Shown here piece after piece: positions 6,549-15,509 of a DNA stretch of 64,000 nucleotides. The notes under the pieces were generated by a model. The model ran no database searches. It was not told the origin of the DNA and was given only the letters and a program-made list of their open reading frames with translations. Origin of the DNA: Bradyrhizobium amphicarpaeae. GTDB lineage: Bacteria; Pseudomonadota; Alphaproteobacteria; Rhizobiales; Xanthobacteraceae. The DNA lies in the NCBI RefSeq assembly GCF_002266435.3, contig NZ_CP029426.2, positions 2,572,001-2,636,000 of the forward strand. Reading direction: 5' to 3'. The first letter of the stretch is position 1. Each line of letters opens with the position of its first letter. The translations under genes and the position numbers were made by a program.

Positions 6549-9302
6549 TCAGACCAGCGTGCCCGCGTGGAAGTTCGCGTGGGCGAGCAACGACTGGATC
6601 ACGACGTTGTCGCCGGGCCCTCCGTCCAGCACGTCGAGGCCGCCGCCGCCGATCAGCACATCGTCGCCAAGCCCGCCGAGCAGCGTATCGTTGCCCGCGC
6701 TGCCGATCAGCACGTCGTCGCCGGCGCCGCCGTCGAACACGAGATGCGGTCCGCCCGGGCCGACGCCGGACGCCTCGATCACGTCGTCGCCGCCGAGGCC
6801 GTTGATGGTGATGGTGTCGTTGAAGTCGAAATTCTCGATCACGACCTGACTGGCCAGGCCGTCGATCACCAGCGCGCCATGGCTGTTGAGGGACAGCGTG
6901 ATGACGTCGTCCCCGCCGGTGCCGTTGATCACGATGTTGTCGACCGCGCCGTCGCCGCCGGGGCTGCCGGGGTTGCCGCCGAGGTCGATCTTCACCTGCG
7001 TCACGTCGGTGCCGGTCATGTCGCCGACCGTGATCTTGTCGGCGCCGCCGCGGGCATTGAATGTGATCGTCTCGACGCCGCCGGTGTCCATCGTGATGTT
7101 GGCGACATCGCGCGTCAGCTCGGCACGGGATCCGTTGGCGAAGATGTTGATGTTCTCAGCGATGTTGGCGCCGTTGAACAGCAGGGTGTCGCTGCCGGCC
7201 TGGCCCTCGATCGTGTCGTTGTCGTCGCCGGGATTCCAGACGAAGGTGTCGTTGCCGGCACCCATCAACGCGACGTCGTTGCCGTCGCCACCGCTGATCA
7301 GGTCGTCGCCCTGGCTGCCGTGGATGGTGTCGTTGCCAATTCCGCCGTTGATCGTCAGCTGCAGCACGCCGGCGGCGAGCCCGCTCGCGTCGATGACGTC
7401 GTCGCCGCCGAGGCCATTGAGCGTCAGTTGATCTGTCGCGTCCACGGACGTCAGGTGGGTGCTCGCGTGCAGGCCGAACACCGTTACGCCGCCGGCATTG
7501 CCGCTGACACCGAACGTGTCAACGCCCTGGGTGGCATCGACCGCCACGGTATCGACGGCGCCGTCCGGCGTTCCGGCCGGGCCGCCGAGGTCGATGTTGA
7601 CCCGCGTGACTTCGGTCGCGGTCAGATCGCCCACCGTGATGTGGTCGGTGCCGCCCAGCGCGTGGATGTCGACGTGCTCGACCCCGTGCAGGTCCATCGT
7701 GATGTTGGCGACGTCGCGCGTCAGCAGGGCGCGGTCGCCGTTCGCCAAGACGGCCATGGTTTCCGCAATGCTGGCGCCGAAGAACCGCAGCGTGTCGACG
7801 CCGGTGCCGCCCTCGACCGTGTCGCTGCCGTCGCCCGGATTCCACTGGAAGATGTCGTTGCCGGCGCCCAGTAGCGCGGTGTCGTTGCCCTGGTTTCCGT
7901 CGATGAAATCATTGCCGTCGCCGCCGATCAGGGTGTCGTTGCCTCCGCTGCCGAGGATGGTGTCGTTGCCGGCGCCGCCGTCGATGGTCAGGTGCACGAC
8001 TCCGGCGGCCAGCATGGCGGCCGATATCGTGTCGTTGCCGCCGAGGCCTTCGATCACGAGTGCATCGTTTGCGCCTTCCGCATCGGTGATGGTGACGGCG
8101 GCCGGCAGTCCCGCGACCGCAACCGACGTGCCCGAGCCGGAGATCTGGATCGCATTGGCGCCGTTCGTGCCCACCAGCGTCACCGTGTCGGCCGCGCCGT
8201 CACCGGCGCCGGCTGATCCGAGATCGACATTGACCTGCTTGACATCGGTTCCAGCAAGGTTGTTGACGACGATGTTGTCGCTGCCGCCGCGCGCATCGAT
8301 GGTGATGGTCTCGATGCTGTCGAGATCCATCGTGATGTTGGCGATGTCGCGGGTCAGCAGCACGTGTCCGCTATTGGCGGCGGACAGGGTGACGTGCTCG
8401 GCGATGTTCGAGCCGTTGAACAGCAGGGTGTCGCTCCCGGCCTGTCCGTCGACCTTGTCGCTGCCGTCGCCGGGGTCCCACTGGAAGGTGTCGTCACCGG
8501 CGCCCAGCAGTGCGGTGTCGTTGCCCTGGTTGCCGTCGATGAAATCGTTGCCTTCGCCGCCCAGCAGACGGTCCGCGCCATTGCCGCCGAGGATCGTGTC
8601 ATTGCCCGCTCCACCGTCGAGCGTCAGATTGATCAGTGCAGCGAGATTGCCTGTTGCGGTGATGACGTCGTCGCCGCCACCCGCATTGACCACGAGATTC
8701 TCGGTGGTGCCGATGTCCAGCGAGAACGGCGCCGGATCGACCCTGTCAAAGCGCACGCGCGCCCCATTGGCCGTGATGGCGAAGGTCTCGCTGCCGTTGC
8801 CGCCGTTCACCTCCGCGGTGTCGATGCCTTCGCCGCCCTCCATCAGGTCGCTGTCGTCACCGGGGTTCCAGATCATGCGGTCGTTGCCGGCTTCGCCGAA
8901 CATCTGGTCGTTGCCGTCGCCGCCCACCAGCACGTCATTGCCGGAGCCGCCGAACAGCAGGTCGTTGCCACCCTTGCCGAGCAGCGTGTCGTTCCCAGCC
9001 TGGCCGAACAGCATGTCGCCGCCGGACCCGCCGGTCAGCGTATCATTGCCGGCGCCGCCGAACAGATTCGCCGCAGGCATCGCGCCGTTGCTCTCGTCGA
9101 TGGTGATGATGTCGTTGCCGTCCTGGCCGAAGCCCTGGATCAATTTGGTGTTGGCGACCGTGGCGGGGCCGCCTTTGATCGCGATCGCGCCGCCGTTGAC
9201 GACGATGGTCCCCGCCGCATTGCGGCCTAACACGACCGAATTGTTGTGACCGTTGCCAAGGACGGTGAGGATTCCGGCGGAAAAATTTGTTGTGACGGCC
9301 AT
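6549..9302 (-). CDS. RTX-type calcium-binding repeat protein, likely type I secretion substrate
   Basis: 917 aa made almost wholly of glycine/aspartate nonapeptides of the GGxGxDxLx type (for example GGAGNDTLTGGSGGDMLFGQ), the parallel beta-roll that binds calcium after secretion by an ABC/MFP/TolC exporter. There is no N-terminal signal and no protease, lipase or adenylate cyclase domain, so it may be a surface or biofilm protein. Superimposed on the nonapeptides are about three long units of roughly 205 residues (NPGDGSDxxxG, then FNGxNIAE, LTRDVANITMD, GGxDxIxV, DLGG), giving a period of about 615-630 bp in the DNA. The C-terminus ends in a hydrophobic stretch after the last rolls, as type I substrates do. 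No exporter genes are nearby. Confidence 0.9.
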   Translation of the reverse strand: MAVTTNFSAGILTVLGNGHNNSVVLGRNAAGTIVVNGGAIAIKGGPATVANTKLIQGFGQDGNDIITIDESNGAMPAANLFGGAGNDTLTGGSGGDMLFGQAGNDTLLGKGGNDLLFGGSGNDVLVGGDGNDQMFGEAGNDRMIWNPGDDSDLMEGGEGIDTAEVNGGNGSETFAITANGARVRFDRVDPAPFSLDIGTTENLVVNAGGGDDVITATGNLAALINLTLDGGAGNDTILGGNGADRLLGGEGNDFIDGNQGNDTALLGAGDDTFQWDPGDGSDKVDGQAGSDTLLFNGSNIAEHVTLSAANSGHVLLTRDIANITMDLDSIETITIDARGGSDNIVVNNLAGTDVKQVNVDLGSAGAGDGAADTVTLVGTNGANAIQISGSGTSVAVAGLPAAVTITDAEGANDALVIEGLGGNDTISAAMLAAGVVHLTIDGGAGNDTILGSGGNDTLIGGDGNDFIDGNQGNDTALLGAGNDIFQWNPGDGSDTVEGGTGVDTLRFFGASIAETMAVLANGDRALLTRDVANITMDLHGVEHVDIHALGGTDHITVGDLTATEVTRVNIDLGGPAGTPDGAVDTVAVDATQGVDTFGVSGNAGGVTVFGLHASTHLTSVDATDQLTLNGLGGDDVIDASGLAAGVLQLTINGGIGNDTIHGSQGDDLISGGDGNDVALMGAGNDTFVWNPGDDNDTIEGQAGSDTLLFNGANIAENINIFANGSRAELTRDVANITMDTGGVETITFNARGGADKITVGDMTGTDVTQVKIDLGGNPGSPGGDGAVDNIVINGTGGDDVITLSLNSHGALVIDGLASQVVIENFDFNDTITINGLGGDDVIEASGVGPGGPHLVFDGGAGDDVLIGSAGNDTLLGGLGDDVLIGGGGLDVLDGGPGDNVVIQSLLAHANFHAGTLV

Positions 9303-9540
9303 GTGTGCTTCTCGCTCTACGTGATCGAAATGGGCCGTGCGGCGGTATCGTGACGCATTTCGCGATGCCAGGGCGAACGGCAGGCGATCTCAGCTGTAGG
9401 CCGGGATGCCAGTTCCGGCTTCGCTGAAGTCTTGGGACGTGCTCCTGTTTTCCTTGAGAGCAGCTTGATTTTCAGGATGGGCGGTCGCGCCGGCCGGTTT
9501 TCGTAGCGGCTTGGACCATTCCACCCACAATCCCTTGTGC
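9303..9540. other. Upstream region of the RTX gene
   Basis: These 238 bp lie between the RTX start codon and the large dispersed repeat. They should hold the RTX promoter (reading leftwards). I see no gene, tRNA or clear operator. Confidence 0.4.
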
Positions 9541-10175
9541 TGCCCGACGGGCAAAACACGCCAGCGCTGGGTCGATCCTCCCACGTCAAAATATTCGTAC
9601 TTACAGAAGTTCGGCTTTACCGTACAAGCTGCGTCATCCCGCCCGCCACAAGGGGCGTTTCGCGATCGTCACGAGACGCGGGCCGGGATGCGGTGGCCGC
9701 GACGGCGTCGGCGCGCGATGGAGCTGCAGGGCGGGAAACCGTGAGCAGCGGCAGGCGTGGTACGACACGGCGCTGACAGCGTCTCTGTCCGGTCTCGATG
9801 GCGAGCGCACGCCAGCAATCGGGAACGCGGATGGAGACGTGCGCGGACGGAGAAGTCGTGTGGTCCTGACGCCCGAGGTCTGGCGTCAAGGCTTGCGGTG
9901 ATGTCGCGGCCAACCGGCAAGCGCATCGATCAACCGCAAGGCGACGGGGGCAATAGTGCATCGCTCCCCGAGGAGAGCGCGAAGGACACCGTAAAAACCA
10001 TCGCGCAGGGAAGGCCGGGCGACCGGCACACCTGTCGTCCAACCCCGTGCGCGTTTTTCGCACACGCGGGACTTCGGGTGCCAGCCGGCGCCCGGCCTTC
10101 CCTGCGCCCTTGCTTTCGAAGAGGGTGCAAGACGCAAGCAAAGCTCGGGCGAGATTCGCCGCGAGGATGGGAAGC
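9541..10175 (-). repeat. Dispersed ~640-bp repeat, copy 1
   Basis: This block matches, in inverted orientation, the block at about 47950-48597. Shared landmarks are the outer end TGTTTTGCCCGACGGGCA, the GGGCGCAGGGAAGGCCGGGCG core, the cryptic GAGCGATGCACTATTGCCCC segment and the outer CTCGGCCCGAGCTTTGCT-like end. Similarity is patchy, with indels. Open frames in it (for example 9617-10141 on the minus strand) contain GAGKAGRRLAP-like peptides also present in copy 2 and are best read as chance frames inside a repeat. It is a non-autonomous intergenic element of unknown origin; no transposase is present. Confidence 0.75.
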
Positions 10176-10196
10176 TATGTCCATCGCCAGAAATCA

Positions 10197-10350
10197 GTCC
10201 CGGGCCCCGGACGCGCCGCAGCACTCTCGGCGATGCGAAGCATCGTCCGGTGTGATGCGGCGCAGAGCCGGGCCCATGCATCAGCGGAGGTGAAGCAAGC
10301 TGGGTCCCGGCTCTGCGCAGCAGCGTAAACACGCTGCAGCGCGTCCGGGA
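10197..10350. repeat. Nested palindromic element
   Basis: The block begins with CCCCGGACGCGCCGCAGC and ends with the near complement GCTGCAGCGCGTCCGGGAC. Inside it a second pair, CGCAGAGCCGGG and CCCGGCTCTGCG, is also inverted, so the whole block can fold into one long stem of about 150 bases. No coding capacity is evident. It lies directly beside the large repeat, as if elements had accumulated in one safe spacer. Confidence 0.6.
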
Positions 10351-10388
10351 CACGAGAGAGGCGCGTTGAGGCGATGTCATCGCCCCGC

Positions 10389-10483
10389 ACTCCGTCATTG
10401 CGAGGAGCTCTTGCGACGAAGCAATCCAGAGTCTAACCGCCGAGGGATTCTGGATTGCTTCGCTGCGCTCGCAATGACGGAGT
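10389..10483. repeat. Palindromic intergenic repeat (GCAATGACGG family), copy 1
   Basis: An inverted repeat of about 95 bp: CTCCGTCATTGCGAG at one end and CTCGCAATGACGGAG at the other, with inner arms GAAGCAATCCAGA and TCTGGATTGCTTC. A second copy of the same family is at 48647-48727. This kind of hairpin element is common between genes in Bradyrhizobium. It lies 32 bp beyond the stop codon of the beta-CASP gene and may serve as its 3' end. Confidence 0.8.
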
Positions 10484-10515
10484 CTGGTGACGTTGATGCC
10501 CAATACGCCAACGCT

Positions 10516-12111
10516 TTACGCCTTGTCCTCCAGCGCGCGGCGCAGCCGGCGGATGATGACGCCGCGGGCGCGATCGTCGGCGGCGGCGCCGACCGCATCG
10601 TTGATGTCGAGTACCAGCGCGGACATCTCGTTGTGCCAGTCGAGGCGGGTCACGGCCTCCGGTGCGAGACGCCGGCGGTGATCGACGTCGAGCACGCGCG
10701 GTTCGGGCGCGGCGAGCTCGTAGATGTCGTCCAGCAGCGGCTGATAGACCCTGGCCGCCGGAACGATGCGCTCGGCGACGCGTTCGGCGAGCCCTGCGAT
10801 CGCCGCTTCCTCGCCATGGACCAAGAACAGTCCGCGGGCGATGGGCCGGCGCGCGGCGATCCAGCCGGCGATGCCGGCGGCGTCGGCATGGCCGGAATAT
10901 TCGTCGATCATGCGGATGCGGGCCGCGACCTTGATCTCCTCGCCCTGGATCCGTACGGCCTTGGTCCCGTTCTGCAGGAAGCGGCCGAGCGTGCCGTTGG
11001 CCTGGAAGCCGGCGAGCAGCACGGTCGCGCGCTCGTTCCACAGCCAGCGCTTCAGATGATGACGGATTCGGCCGGCATCGCACATGCCGCTCGCGGCAAT
11101 GATGATATGGAATCCGGACAGACGCATGATCGCCTTGCTCTCGTCCGCGGTCTCGGTGAATTTGAGATGCGGCGAGTTGAGCAGGCGGGCGGCATTGACG
11201 GACGGGTCGAGGCTGTCGGCATGGCGGCGAAACACTTCGGTGGCACGGATCGCGAGCGGCGAATCGAGGAAGATCGGCGCGGTCGGAATCTCGCCGTGCT
11301 CCATCAGGTCGACCAGATCGACGATCAGCTCCTGGGTGCGCTCGACCGCGAAGGCCGGCATCAGCAGTGCGCCGCCGGCCGCCGCGGCGTCGCGTACTTC
11401 GGCTGCGAGGTGCTTGCGGCGGAGCGCAGGTGTCGTGGCCTCGCGCAGGCGGTCGCCATAGGTCGATTCCGAGATGACGTAGTCGAAATCGGTCGGCGCT
11501 TCGGGATCGGGCTGCAGCAGCCTGGCCTCCGGCCCGACGTCGCCGGAGAGCAGGACGCGCATCGGACGCGAAGCGCCCGGCTCGGCGATTTCGAGCTCGA
11601 TCGAGGCCGAGCCGAGCAGATGGCCGGCGTTCCAGTAGCGCGCGCGAACGCCCGGGATCACGTCGGCCCAGCGTTCATAGTCGACCGTGCGAAACGATTG
11701 CAGCGATGCGATCGCATCGGCCTGCGTGTAGATCGGCTGCACCTCCTTGCGGCCGCGCGAGGCGTTGCGCCGGTTGAGCTGGGCGACTTCCGATTCCTGG
11801 ATGCTGCCGGCGTCGGGCAGCATGTAGGAGCAGAGGTCGATGGTGCCGCGCGTCGCCAGGATCGGTCCTTCGAAGCCTCCTCGCACGAGCTTCGGCAACA
11901 GGCCGCTATGGTCGATATGGGCGTGCGTGAGCAGCACGGCATCGATATCGGAGGGACGGAACGGAAAGGCGCCGTAGTTGAGCTCCTTCAGCGTCTTCTG
12001 GCCCTGGAACAGGCCGCAATCGACCAGGAAGCGGCCGGTCGCGGTCTGGAACAGGTAGCTCGAACCGGTCACGGTGCGGGCGGCGCCGCAAAATCGAACG
12101 GTGATGCTCAT
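10516..12111 (-). CDS. MBL-fold metallo-hydrolase with beta-CASP domain (RNase-like)
   Basis: 531 aa from the ATG at 12111. The zinc-binding motif HAHIDH (H63, H65, D67, H68) follows an N-terminal CGAARTVTGSSYLF strand. Further metal ligands fall in NAGHLLGSA and LLSGDVG. The beta-CASP region (YVISESTYGDR, MPAFAVERTQEL, IFLDSPLAI) and the terminal Zn-dependent RNA-metabolism region (IIIAASGMCDAGRIRHH, DEYSGHADAAG, FLVHGE) are complete. This is the bacterial CPSF73/YsgA-like exonuclease family acting on RNA in the cytoplasm. Its start overlaps the stop of the PRPP-synthetase gene by four bases (ATGA), so translation is coupled, which ties RNA breakdown to nucleotide salvage. Confidence 0.92.
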   Translation of the reverse strand: MSITVRFCGAARTVTGSSYLFQTATGRFLVDCGLFQGQKTLKELNYGAFPFRPSDIDAVLLTHAHIDHSGLLPKLVRGGFEGPILATRGTIDLCSYMLPDAGSIQESEVAQLNRRNASRGRKEVQPIYTQADAIASLQSFRTVDYERWADVIPGVRARYWNAGHLLGSASIELEIAEPGASRPMRVLLSGDVGPEARLLQPDPEAPTDFDYVISESTYGDRLREATTPALRRKHLAAEVRDAAAAGGALLMPAFAVERTQELIVDLVDLMEHGEIPTAPIFLDSPLAIRATEVFRRHADSLDPSVNAARLLNSPHLKFTETADESKAIMRLSGFHIIIAASGMCDAGRIRHHLKRWLWNERATVLLAGFQANGTLGRFLQNGTKAVRIQGEEIKVAARIRMIDEYSGHADAAGIAGWIAARRPIARGLFLVHGEEAAIAGLAERVAERIVPAARVYQPLLDDIYELAAPEPRVLDVDHRRRLAPEAVTRLDWHNEMSALVLDINDAVGAAADDRARGVIIRRLRRALEDKA

Positions 12112-13028
12112 GGCGTCGTCTCCGGAAGATGTGTCGTCGTCAGCTCGGACCGCAACGCGGCTGCGAGACTTTCGTCGAGCGCAATCGCGTTGGTCGGATG
12201 CGGCACGCTGTCGGTCGAGCGGACCGAGCGCATGCCGGCCTCGGCGAATGCACCGATCATCGCAGGCGGAAACAGCGCGTGCGTGATGACCGCGTCGACG
12301 GCGGTCGCGCCCATCGCAATCAGCGCCTTCGCCGCGGCCATCAACGTGGTTCCGGACGAGACAATGTCGTCCACCAGCAGCGCCGGTCGTCCCGCGAGCA
12401 GGCCGGGATCGGCAAAGCTGATGGCCACGGAACGATCGCCGTGCCGCGTCTTTCGCGCCACCGTGTGCTGCAATCGCAGCCGGCTCGCGATGTCGCTGAC
12501 CCAAGGTTCGGACTCCATGTCGGGTCCAACCACGATGGTTGCGGGGTCGATGCCGCCGCTTGCGAGTGCGGTCGCGATGACAGGCATGGCGGACAGGTTC
12601 TCCGCTTCGATACCCGGAAAGACCGACCGGATGTCGGCCGTGCGATGCAAATGCGCATCGACCGTGATGATGCGATCCACGGTCGTCGCAAGCAGCTTGC
12701 CCATGGCACGCTGGCTGACGGCCTCGCCTTCATGAAACGCAGCATCCTGCCGCATATAGCAGAGATAGGGCGCGACCAGCACCAGCCGCGTCGCGCCGTT
12801 GCGTCGCAACGCCTCTGCCGCGAACAGCAGGGCGATCAGCTTGTCGTTGGGCTGATCGAGCGGGGCATAGAGGATGGTGGTGTCGGTCGCCGGCGCGATG
12901 GCGACGCGTAACTCGTCGTCGGGAAAGCGGTGCACGGCGATCTCGCCGCAGGCAAGCCTGAGCCTTACCGCGAGACGCTTCGCCGCATCGCTGCCGCCGG
13001 GCAGGGTCTGGAGCGCGATCGTGCTCAC
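12108..13028 (-). CDS. Ribose-phosphate pyrophosphokinase (PRPP synthetase-like)
   Basis: 306 aa. PRPP synthetases join ribose 5-phosphate to ATP-derived pyrophosphate. Visible here are the N-terminal half ending in [10 protein letters not shown], the [19 protein letters not shown] region that contacts ATP, the catalytic flexible-loop position near [12 protein letters not shown], and the PRPP-binding loop [13 protein letters not shown]. The protein is slightly shorter and more divergent than housekeeping Prs, like the stand-alone class found next to thymidine phosphorylase genes. It overlaps both neighbours by four bases. Paired with a phosphorylase that releases ribose or deoxyribose 1-phosphate, it would rebuild PRPP from nucleosides or nucleotides. 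Confidence 0.9.
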   Translation of the reverse strand: MSTIALQTLPGGSDAAKRLAVRLRLACGEIAVHRFPDDELRVAIAPATDTTILYAPLDQPNDKLIALLFAAEALRRNGATRLVLVAPYLCYMRQDAAFHEGEAVSQRAMGKLLATTVDRIITVDAHLHRTADIRSVFPGIEAENLSAMPVIATALASGGIDPATIVVGPDMESEPWVSDIASRLRLQHTVARKTRHGDRSVAISFADPGLLAGRPALLVDDIVSSGTTLMAAAKALIAMGATAVDAVITHALFPPAMIGAFAEAGMRSVRSTDSVPHPTNAIALDESLAAALRSELTTTHLPETTP

Positions 13029-14566
13029 GGCGCCGGCTTGCCCGGGAGGGGCTCGTGACCATTGACGACGTAACCGCTCTCCTCGGTGGCGGCATCGGCA
13101 GCCAGATCGTGCTCGGGGTGGTCGAACGTGTAGACGCGATAGAGCGGCTCGCCCTGCTCGACGCGATCGCCGATCTTCTTGAACAGGCGGATGCCGGCGC
13201 CCTTGTCGAGCGGCGCGCCGGCGGTGCGGGCGAGGCGGTTCAGGCGCAGGCAGTCGATCGCGGACACGATGCCGTCACGCGCCGCCTTGACGTCGAAGCT
13301 GAGCGAGCCGAGCTCGCTGCTGCAGGTCGACGGGCCCTGGGCGTCGATGATCTTCTGCATCTGCTTCAGCGCCGCGCCGCTGTCGAGCAGTTCGCGCGCC
13401 CTCGCATAGCCGGCGCCGCCGCGCAGCTTCGGATCGTATTCGAGGAGATGGGCGGCGAGGCGGAGCGATTTCTCGCGCAGGTCGCGCGGCGCATCCTTGT
13501 CGTTGCCGAGCACCGCCATGACGTCATTGGCCTCGAGCACCGGCCCGATGCCGTTGCCGATCGGCTGGCTTCCGTCGGTCGTGATCACCTCGACGGTGCG
13601 GCCGAAGCGGTCGCCGACGAATTCGAACAGCTTGCGCAGCCGCATCGCCTCGACGCCATTGGTGACCTTCGCGGTCGGCCCGACCGGAATGTCGATCAAC
13701 AGATGCGTCGAGCCCGCCGCGATCTTCTTGGACATGATGGAGGCGACCATCTGCTCGCGGGTATCGAGGCTCAGCGGGCGCTCGACCGAGATCAGCACGT
13801 CGTCGGCCGGCGACAGGTTCACATGCCCGCCCCAGATCAGGCAGCCGTTGCAGGCCGAGACGATCGCCTTCATCTCCTCGACGCCGACATTGACCCGCGC
13901 CAGGACCTCCATCGTGTCGGCGGTGCCGGCAGGCGAGGTGATGGCGCGCGAGGAGGTCTTCGGGATCGGCAGGCCGTGCGCCGCGACGATCGGCACCACC
14001 ACCATCGAGGTGCGATTGCCGGGGATGCCACCGATGCAATGCTTGTCGACCACGACAGGGGCCGGCCACACCAATTGCGTGCCGGCCTGCGCCATCGCCC
14101 CTGTGAGGGCGAGCAACTCGTCGCTGGTGATGAAGCTCGCCGAACCGATCAGGAAGGCGGCGATCTCCATGTCCGAATAGCGGTAATGCGCGAGGTCGTT
14201 GATGATCGCGCTGATCTCGGCCTGGCTCAGGGTTCGCCCGCGAATCTTCGCGCGCACCGCCTCCAGGCTCTCCGGCGGCGCGGCGGGCCTGACCGTGACC
14301 AGCGTGCCCACGCCTTGCCCGAAGCGCCGGAACGCGGGTTCAGAGAGACCGATCTCATCCCGGGCTGCCAGCGTGTCGTCGTCCGTGATCAGCAAGGTCG
14401 CCAGCAGGACCTTGTCGCCATGTCGCAGCTCGACGCGGCTGAAGCCGCGGAAGATCTCGGCGCGCAGCGCCTTCGATTCTCGGGAGACGACGACCACGTT
14501 CTCGCGGCCGGTATCGAGCCGGACGCGGCGGATCTTCAGTTGAGAGCGCGGAAGGTCTGGATGCAT
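13025..14566 (-). CDS. Archaeal-type thymidine/AMP phosphorylase
   Basis: 513 aa, longer than the roughly 440 aa of enteric DeoA because of an N-terminal extension of about 85 residues. This length and layout are those of the type 2 subfamily that includes archaeal AMP phosphorylase. Family hallmarks are the helical domain [26 protein letters not shown], the phosphate-binding [34 protein letters not shown], and the C-terminal [10 protein letters not shown] domain. It cleaves a nucleoside (or NMP) with phosphate to give base and sugar 1-phosphate. In archaea the enzyme feeds RuBisCO through ribose 1,5-bisphosphate; no isomerase or RuBisCO gene is here, and the PRPP synthetase behind it suggests salvage instead. 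Confidence 0.9.
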   Translation of the reverse strand: MHPDLPRSQLKIRRVRLDTGRENVVVVSRESKALRAEIFRGFSRVELRHGDKVLLATLLITDDDTLAARDEIGLSEPAFRRFGQGVGTLVTVRPAAPPESLEAVRAKIRGRTLSQAEISAIINDLAHYRYSDMEIAAFLIGSASFITSDELLALTGAMAQAGTQLVWPAPVVVDKHCIGGIPGNRTSMVVVPIVAAHGLPIPKTSSRAITSPAGTADTMEVLARVNVGVEEMKAIVSACNGCLIWGGHVNLSPADDVLISVERPLSLDTREQMVASIMSKKIAAGSTHLLIDIPVGPTAKVTNGVEAMRLRKLFEFVGDRFGRTVEVITTDGSQPIGNGIGPVLEANDVMAVLGNDKDAPRDLREKSLRLAAHLLEYDPKLRGGAGYARARELLDSGAALKQMQKIIDAQGPSTCSSELGSLSFDVKAARDGIVSAIDCLRLNRLARTAGAPLDKGAGIRLFKKIGDRVEQGEPLYRVYTFDHPEHDLAADAATEESGYVVNGHEPLPGKPAP

Positions 14567-14781
14567 GGACAGGCCGGCAGGGAGGAAACGCGGCCTCCAT
14601 GCTTAGACGGCGCGGCTGTGTTGCTGTTGACCCAGATCATGGCCCGGGCGAGGGACATGGGTGGGCTGTGGCGGGCCGTCACGCAGGCGCGCTGCTGCAG
14701 GCGCGTCGGTCTGGAAATGACAGGGGAAGCCGAATGCCGTGGCGATAGTGCCGGTGTTGGCCGGCCAAATCGGGGACCGGG

Positions 14782-14949
14782 CTACTGATTTATCCCCGTG
14801 CTGATCGCGACAAACTTGTTGTTGAGAAGGGCGCCGCCCATGGTGTTCACGGCCGTTATGATCGCCAGCGCGATGCCTGCGGCAATGAGGCCGTACTCGA
14901 TCGCGGTTGCACCATTCTCATCGGCAAGGAAGGACCTAAGCAAACGCAT
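14782..14949 (-). CDS. Flp/Fap-type type IVb pilin
   Basis: 55 aa. The ATG at 14949 gives the canonical short leader, MRLLRSFLADENGATAIEYG, with the prepilin peptidase site before the conserved GATAIEYGLIAAGIALAII hydrophobic segment. Such pilins form the Tad/Flp adhesive pilus after cleavage by CpaA/TadV. No tad or cpa assembly genes are in the window, so this is an orphan structural copy, as is usual in Bradyrhizobium. An in-frame upstream ATG at 14991 would spoil the leader and is not used here. Confidence 0.92.
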   Translation of the reverse strand: MRLLRSFLADENGATAIEYGLIAAGIALAIITAVNTMGGALLNNKFVAISTGINQ

Positions 14950-15218
14950 TGCCAACTCCCGTTCATCCGATCCAACGTATGGCGGCGTCATTGTCGGACT
15001 TGCAAATAGATCGAATAAGTCTTTATGCGCGCCAAAAGAATTAAGCCCGGGCGGACGCGCCTCTGCTCATACGACGGCATTCATTAAATTAAGGTTCCAT
15101 CGATCCGTCCAAATGAATTCATCTCGGCAGGGGCTCGGCCGGGCTGCGCGTCCGCTGCGCCCGTCAGGGCACCATCGTGCGACCGCTTAACCGATTGTTG
15201 AGCCTGTTCGTCAGGCGC

Positions 15219-15452
15219 TCAATCGCGCCGGTCCGCATTCAGCGCCCGCAACATCGCGATGCGGGCGAACATCACCCAGCCGCCGCCCGTTTCGGCCGCA
15301 TTGATCAGGGTCTCGACGGCGGTCTGCCAGCGCGGCTCGTGCTGGGCGTCCTCGGGCAGCTGCATGATGTAGTCGGCCGCCTCCTGAAGCGTGAGCAATT
15401 GCAATTTGCTGCTCACGCGAACGGGGTCGTCGAACGCCGTCGACCAGGGCAT
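15219..15452 (-). CDS. Conserved small protein of unknown function
   Basis: 77 aa, acidic to neutral and helical by appearance (LTLQEAADYIMQLPED, WQTAVETLINAAETGG, FARIAMLRALNADRR). No signal peptide, membrane segment or cysteine. I do not recognise a family with certainty; short proteins of this form are frequent in Bradyrhizobium. It lies 57 bp after the Ku gene on the same strand. A 15-bp palindrome (GTCAGGC-C-GCCTGAC, 15453-15467) directly abuts the start codon and would sequester the ribosome binding site if it folded. Confidence 0.7.
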   Translation of the reverse strand: MPWSTAFDDPVRVSSKLQLLTLQEAADYIMQLPEDAQHEPRWQTAVETLINAAETGGGWVMFARIAMLRALNADRRD

Positions 15453-15509
15453 GTCAGGCCGCCTGACCGGCGAGGGGTGGCATCACGGCGCGATCGCGGG
15501 GCGACGCGG

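Noticed and set aside
9617..10141. Leftward frame of 174 codons with a GAGKAGRRLAP motif
   Set aside because: Falls inside the dispersed repeat; a similar peptide is read from copy 2. Repeat-borne chance frame.
10366..12735. Rightward open frame of 789 codons
   Set aside because: It lies antisense to the beta-CASP and PRPP-synthetase genes, is rich in R, A, G and V, and has no family features. It is a high-GC shadow.
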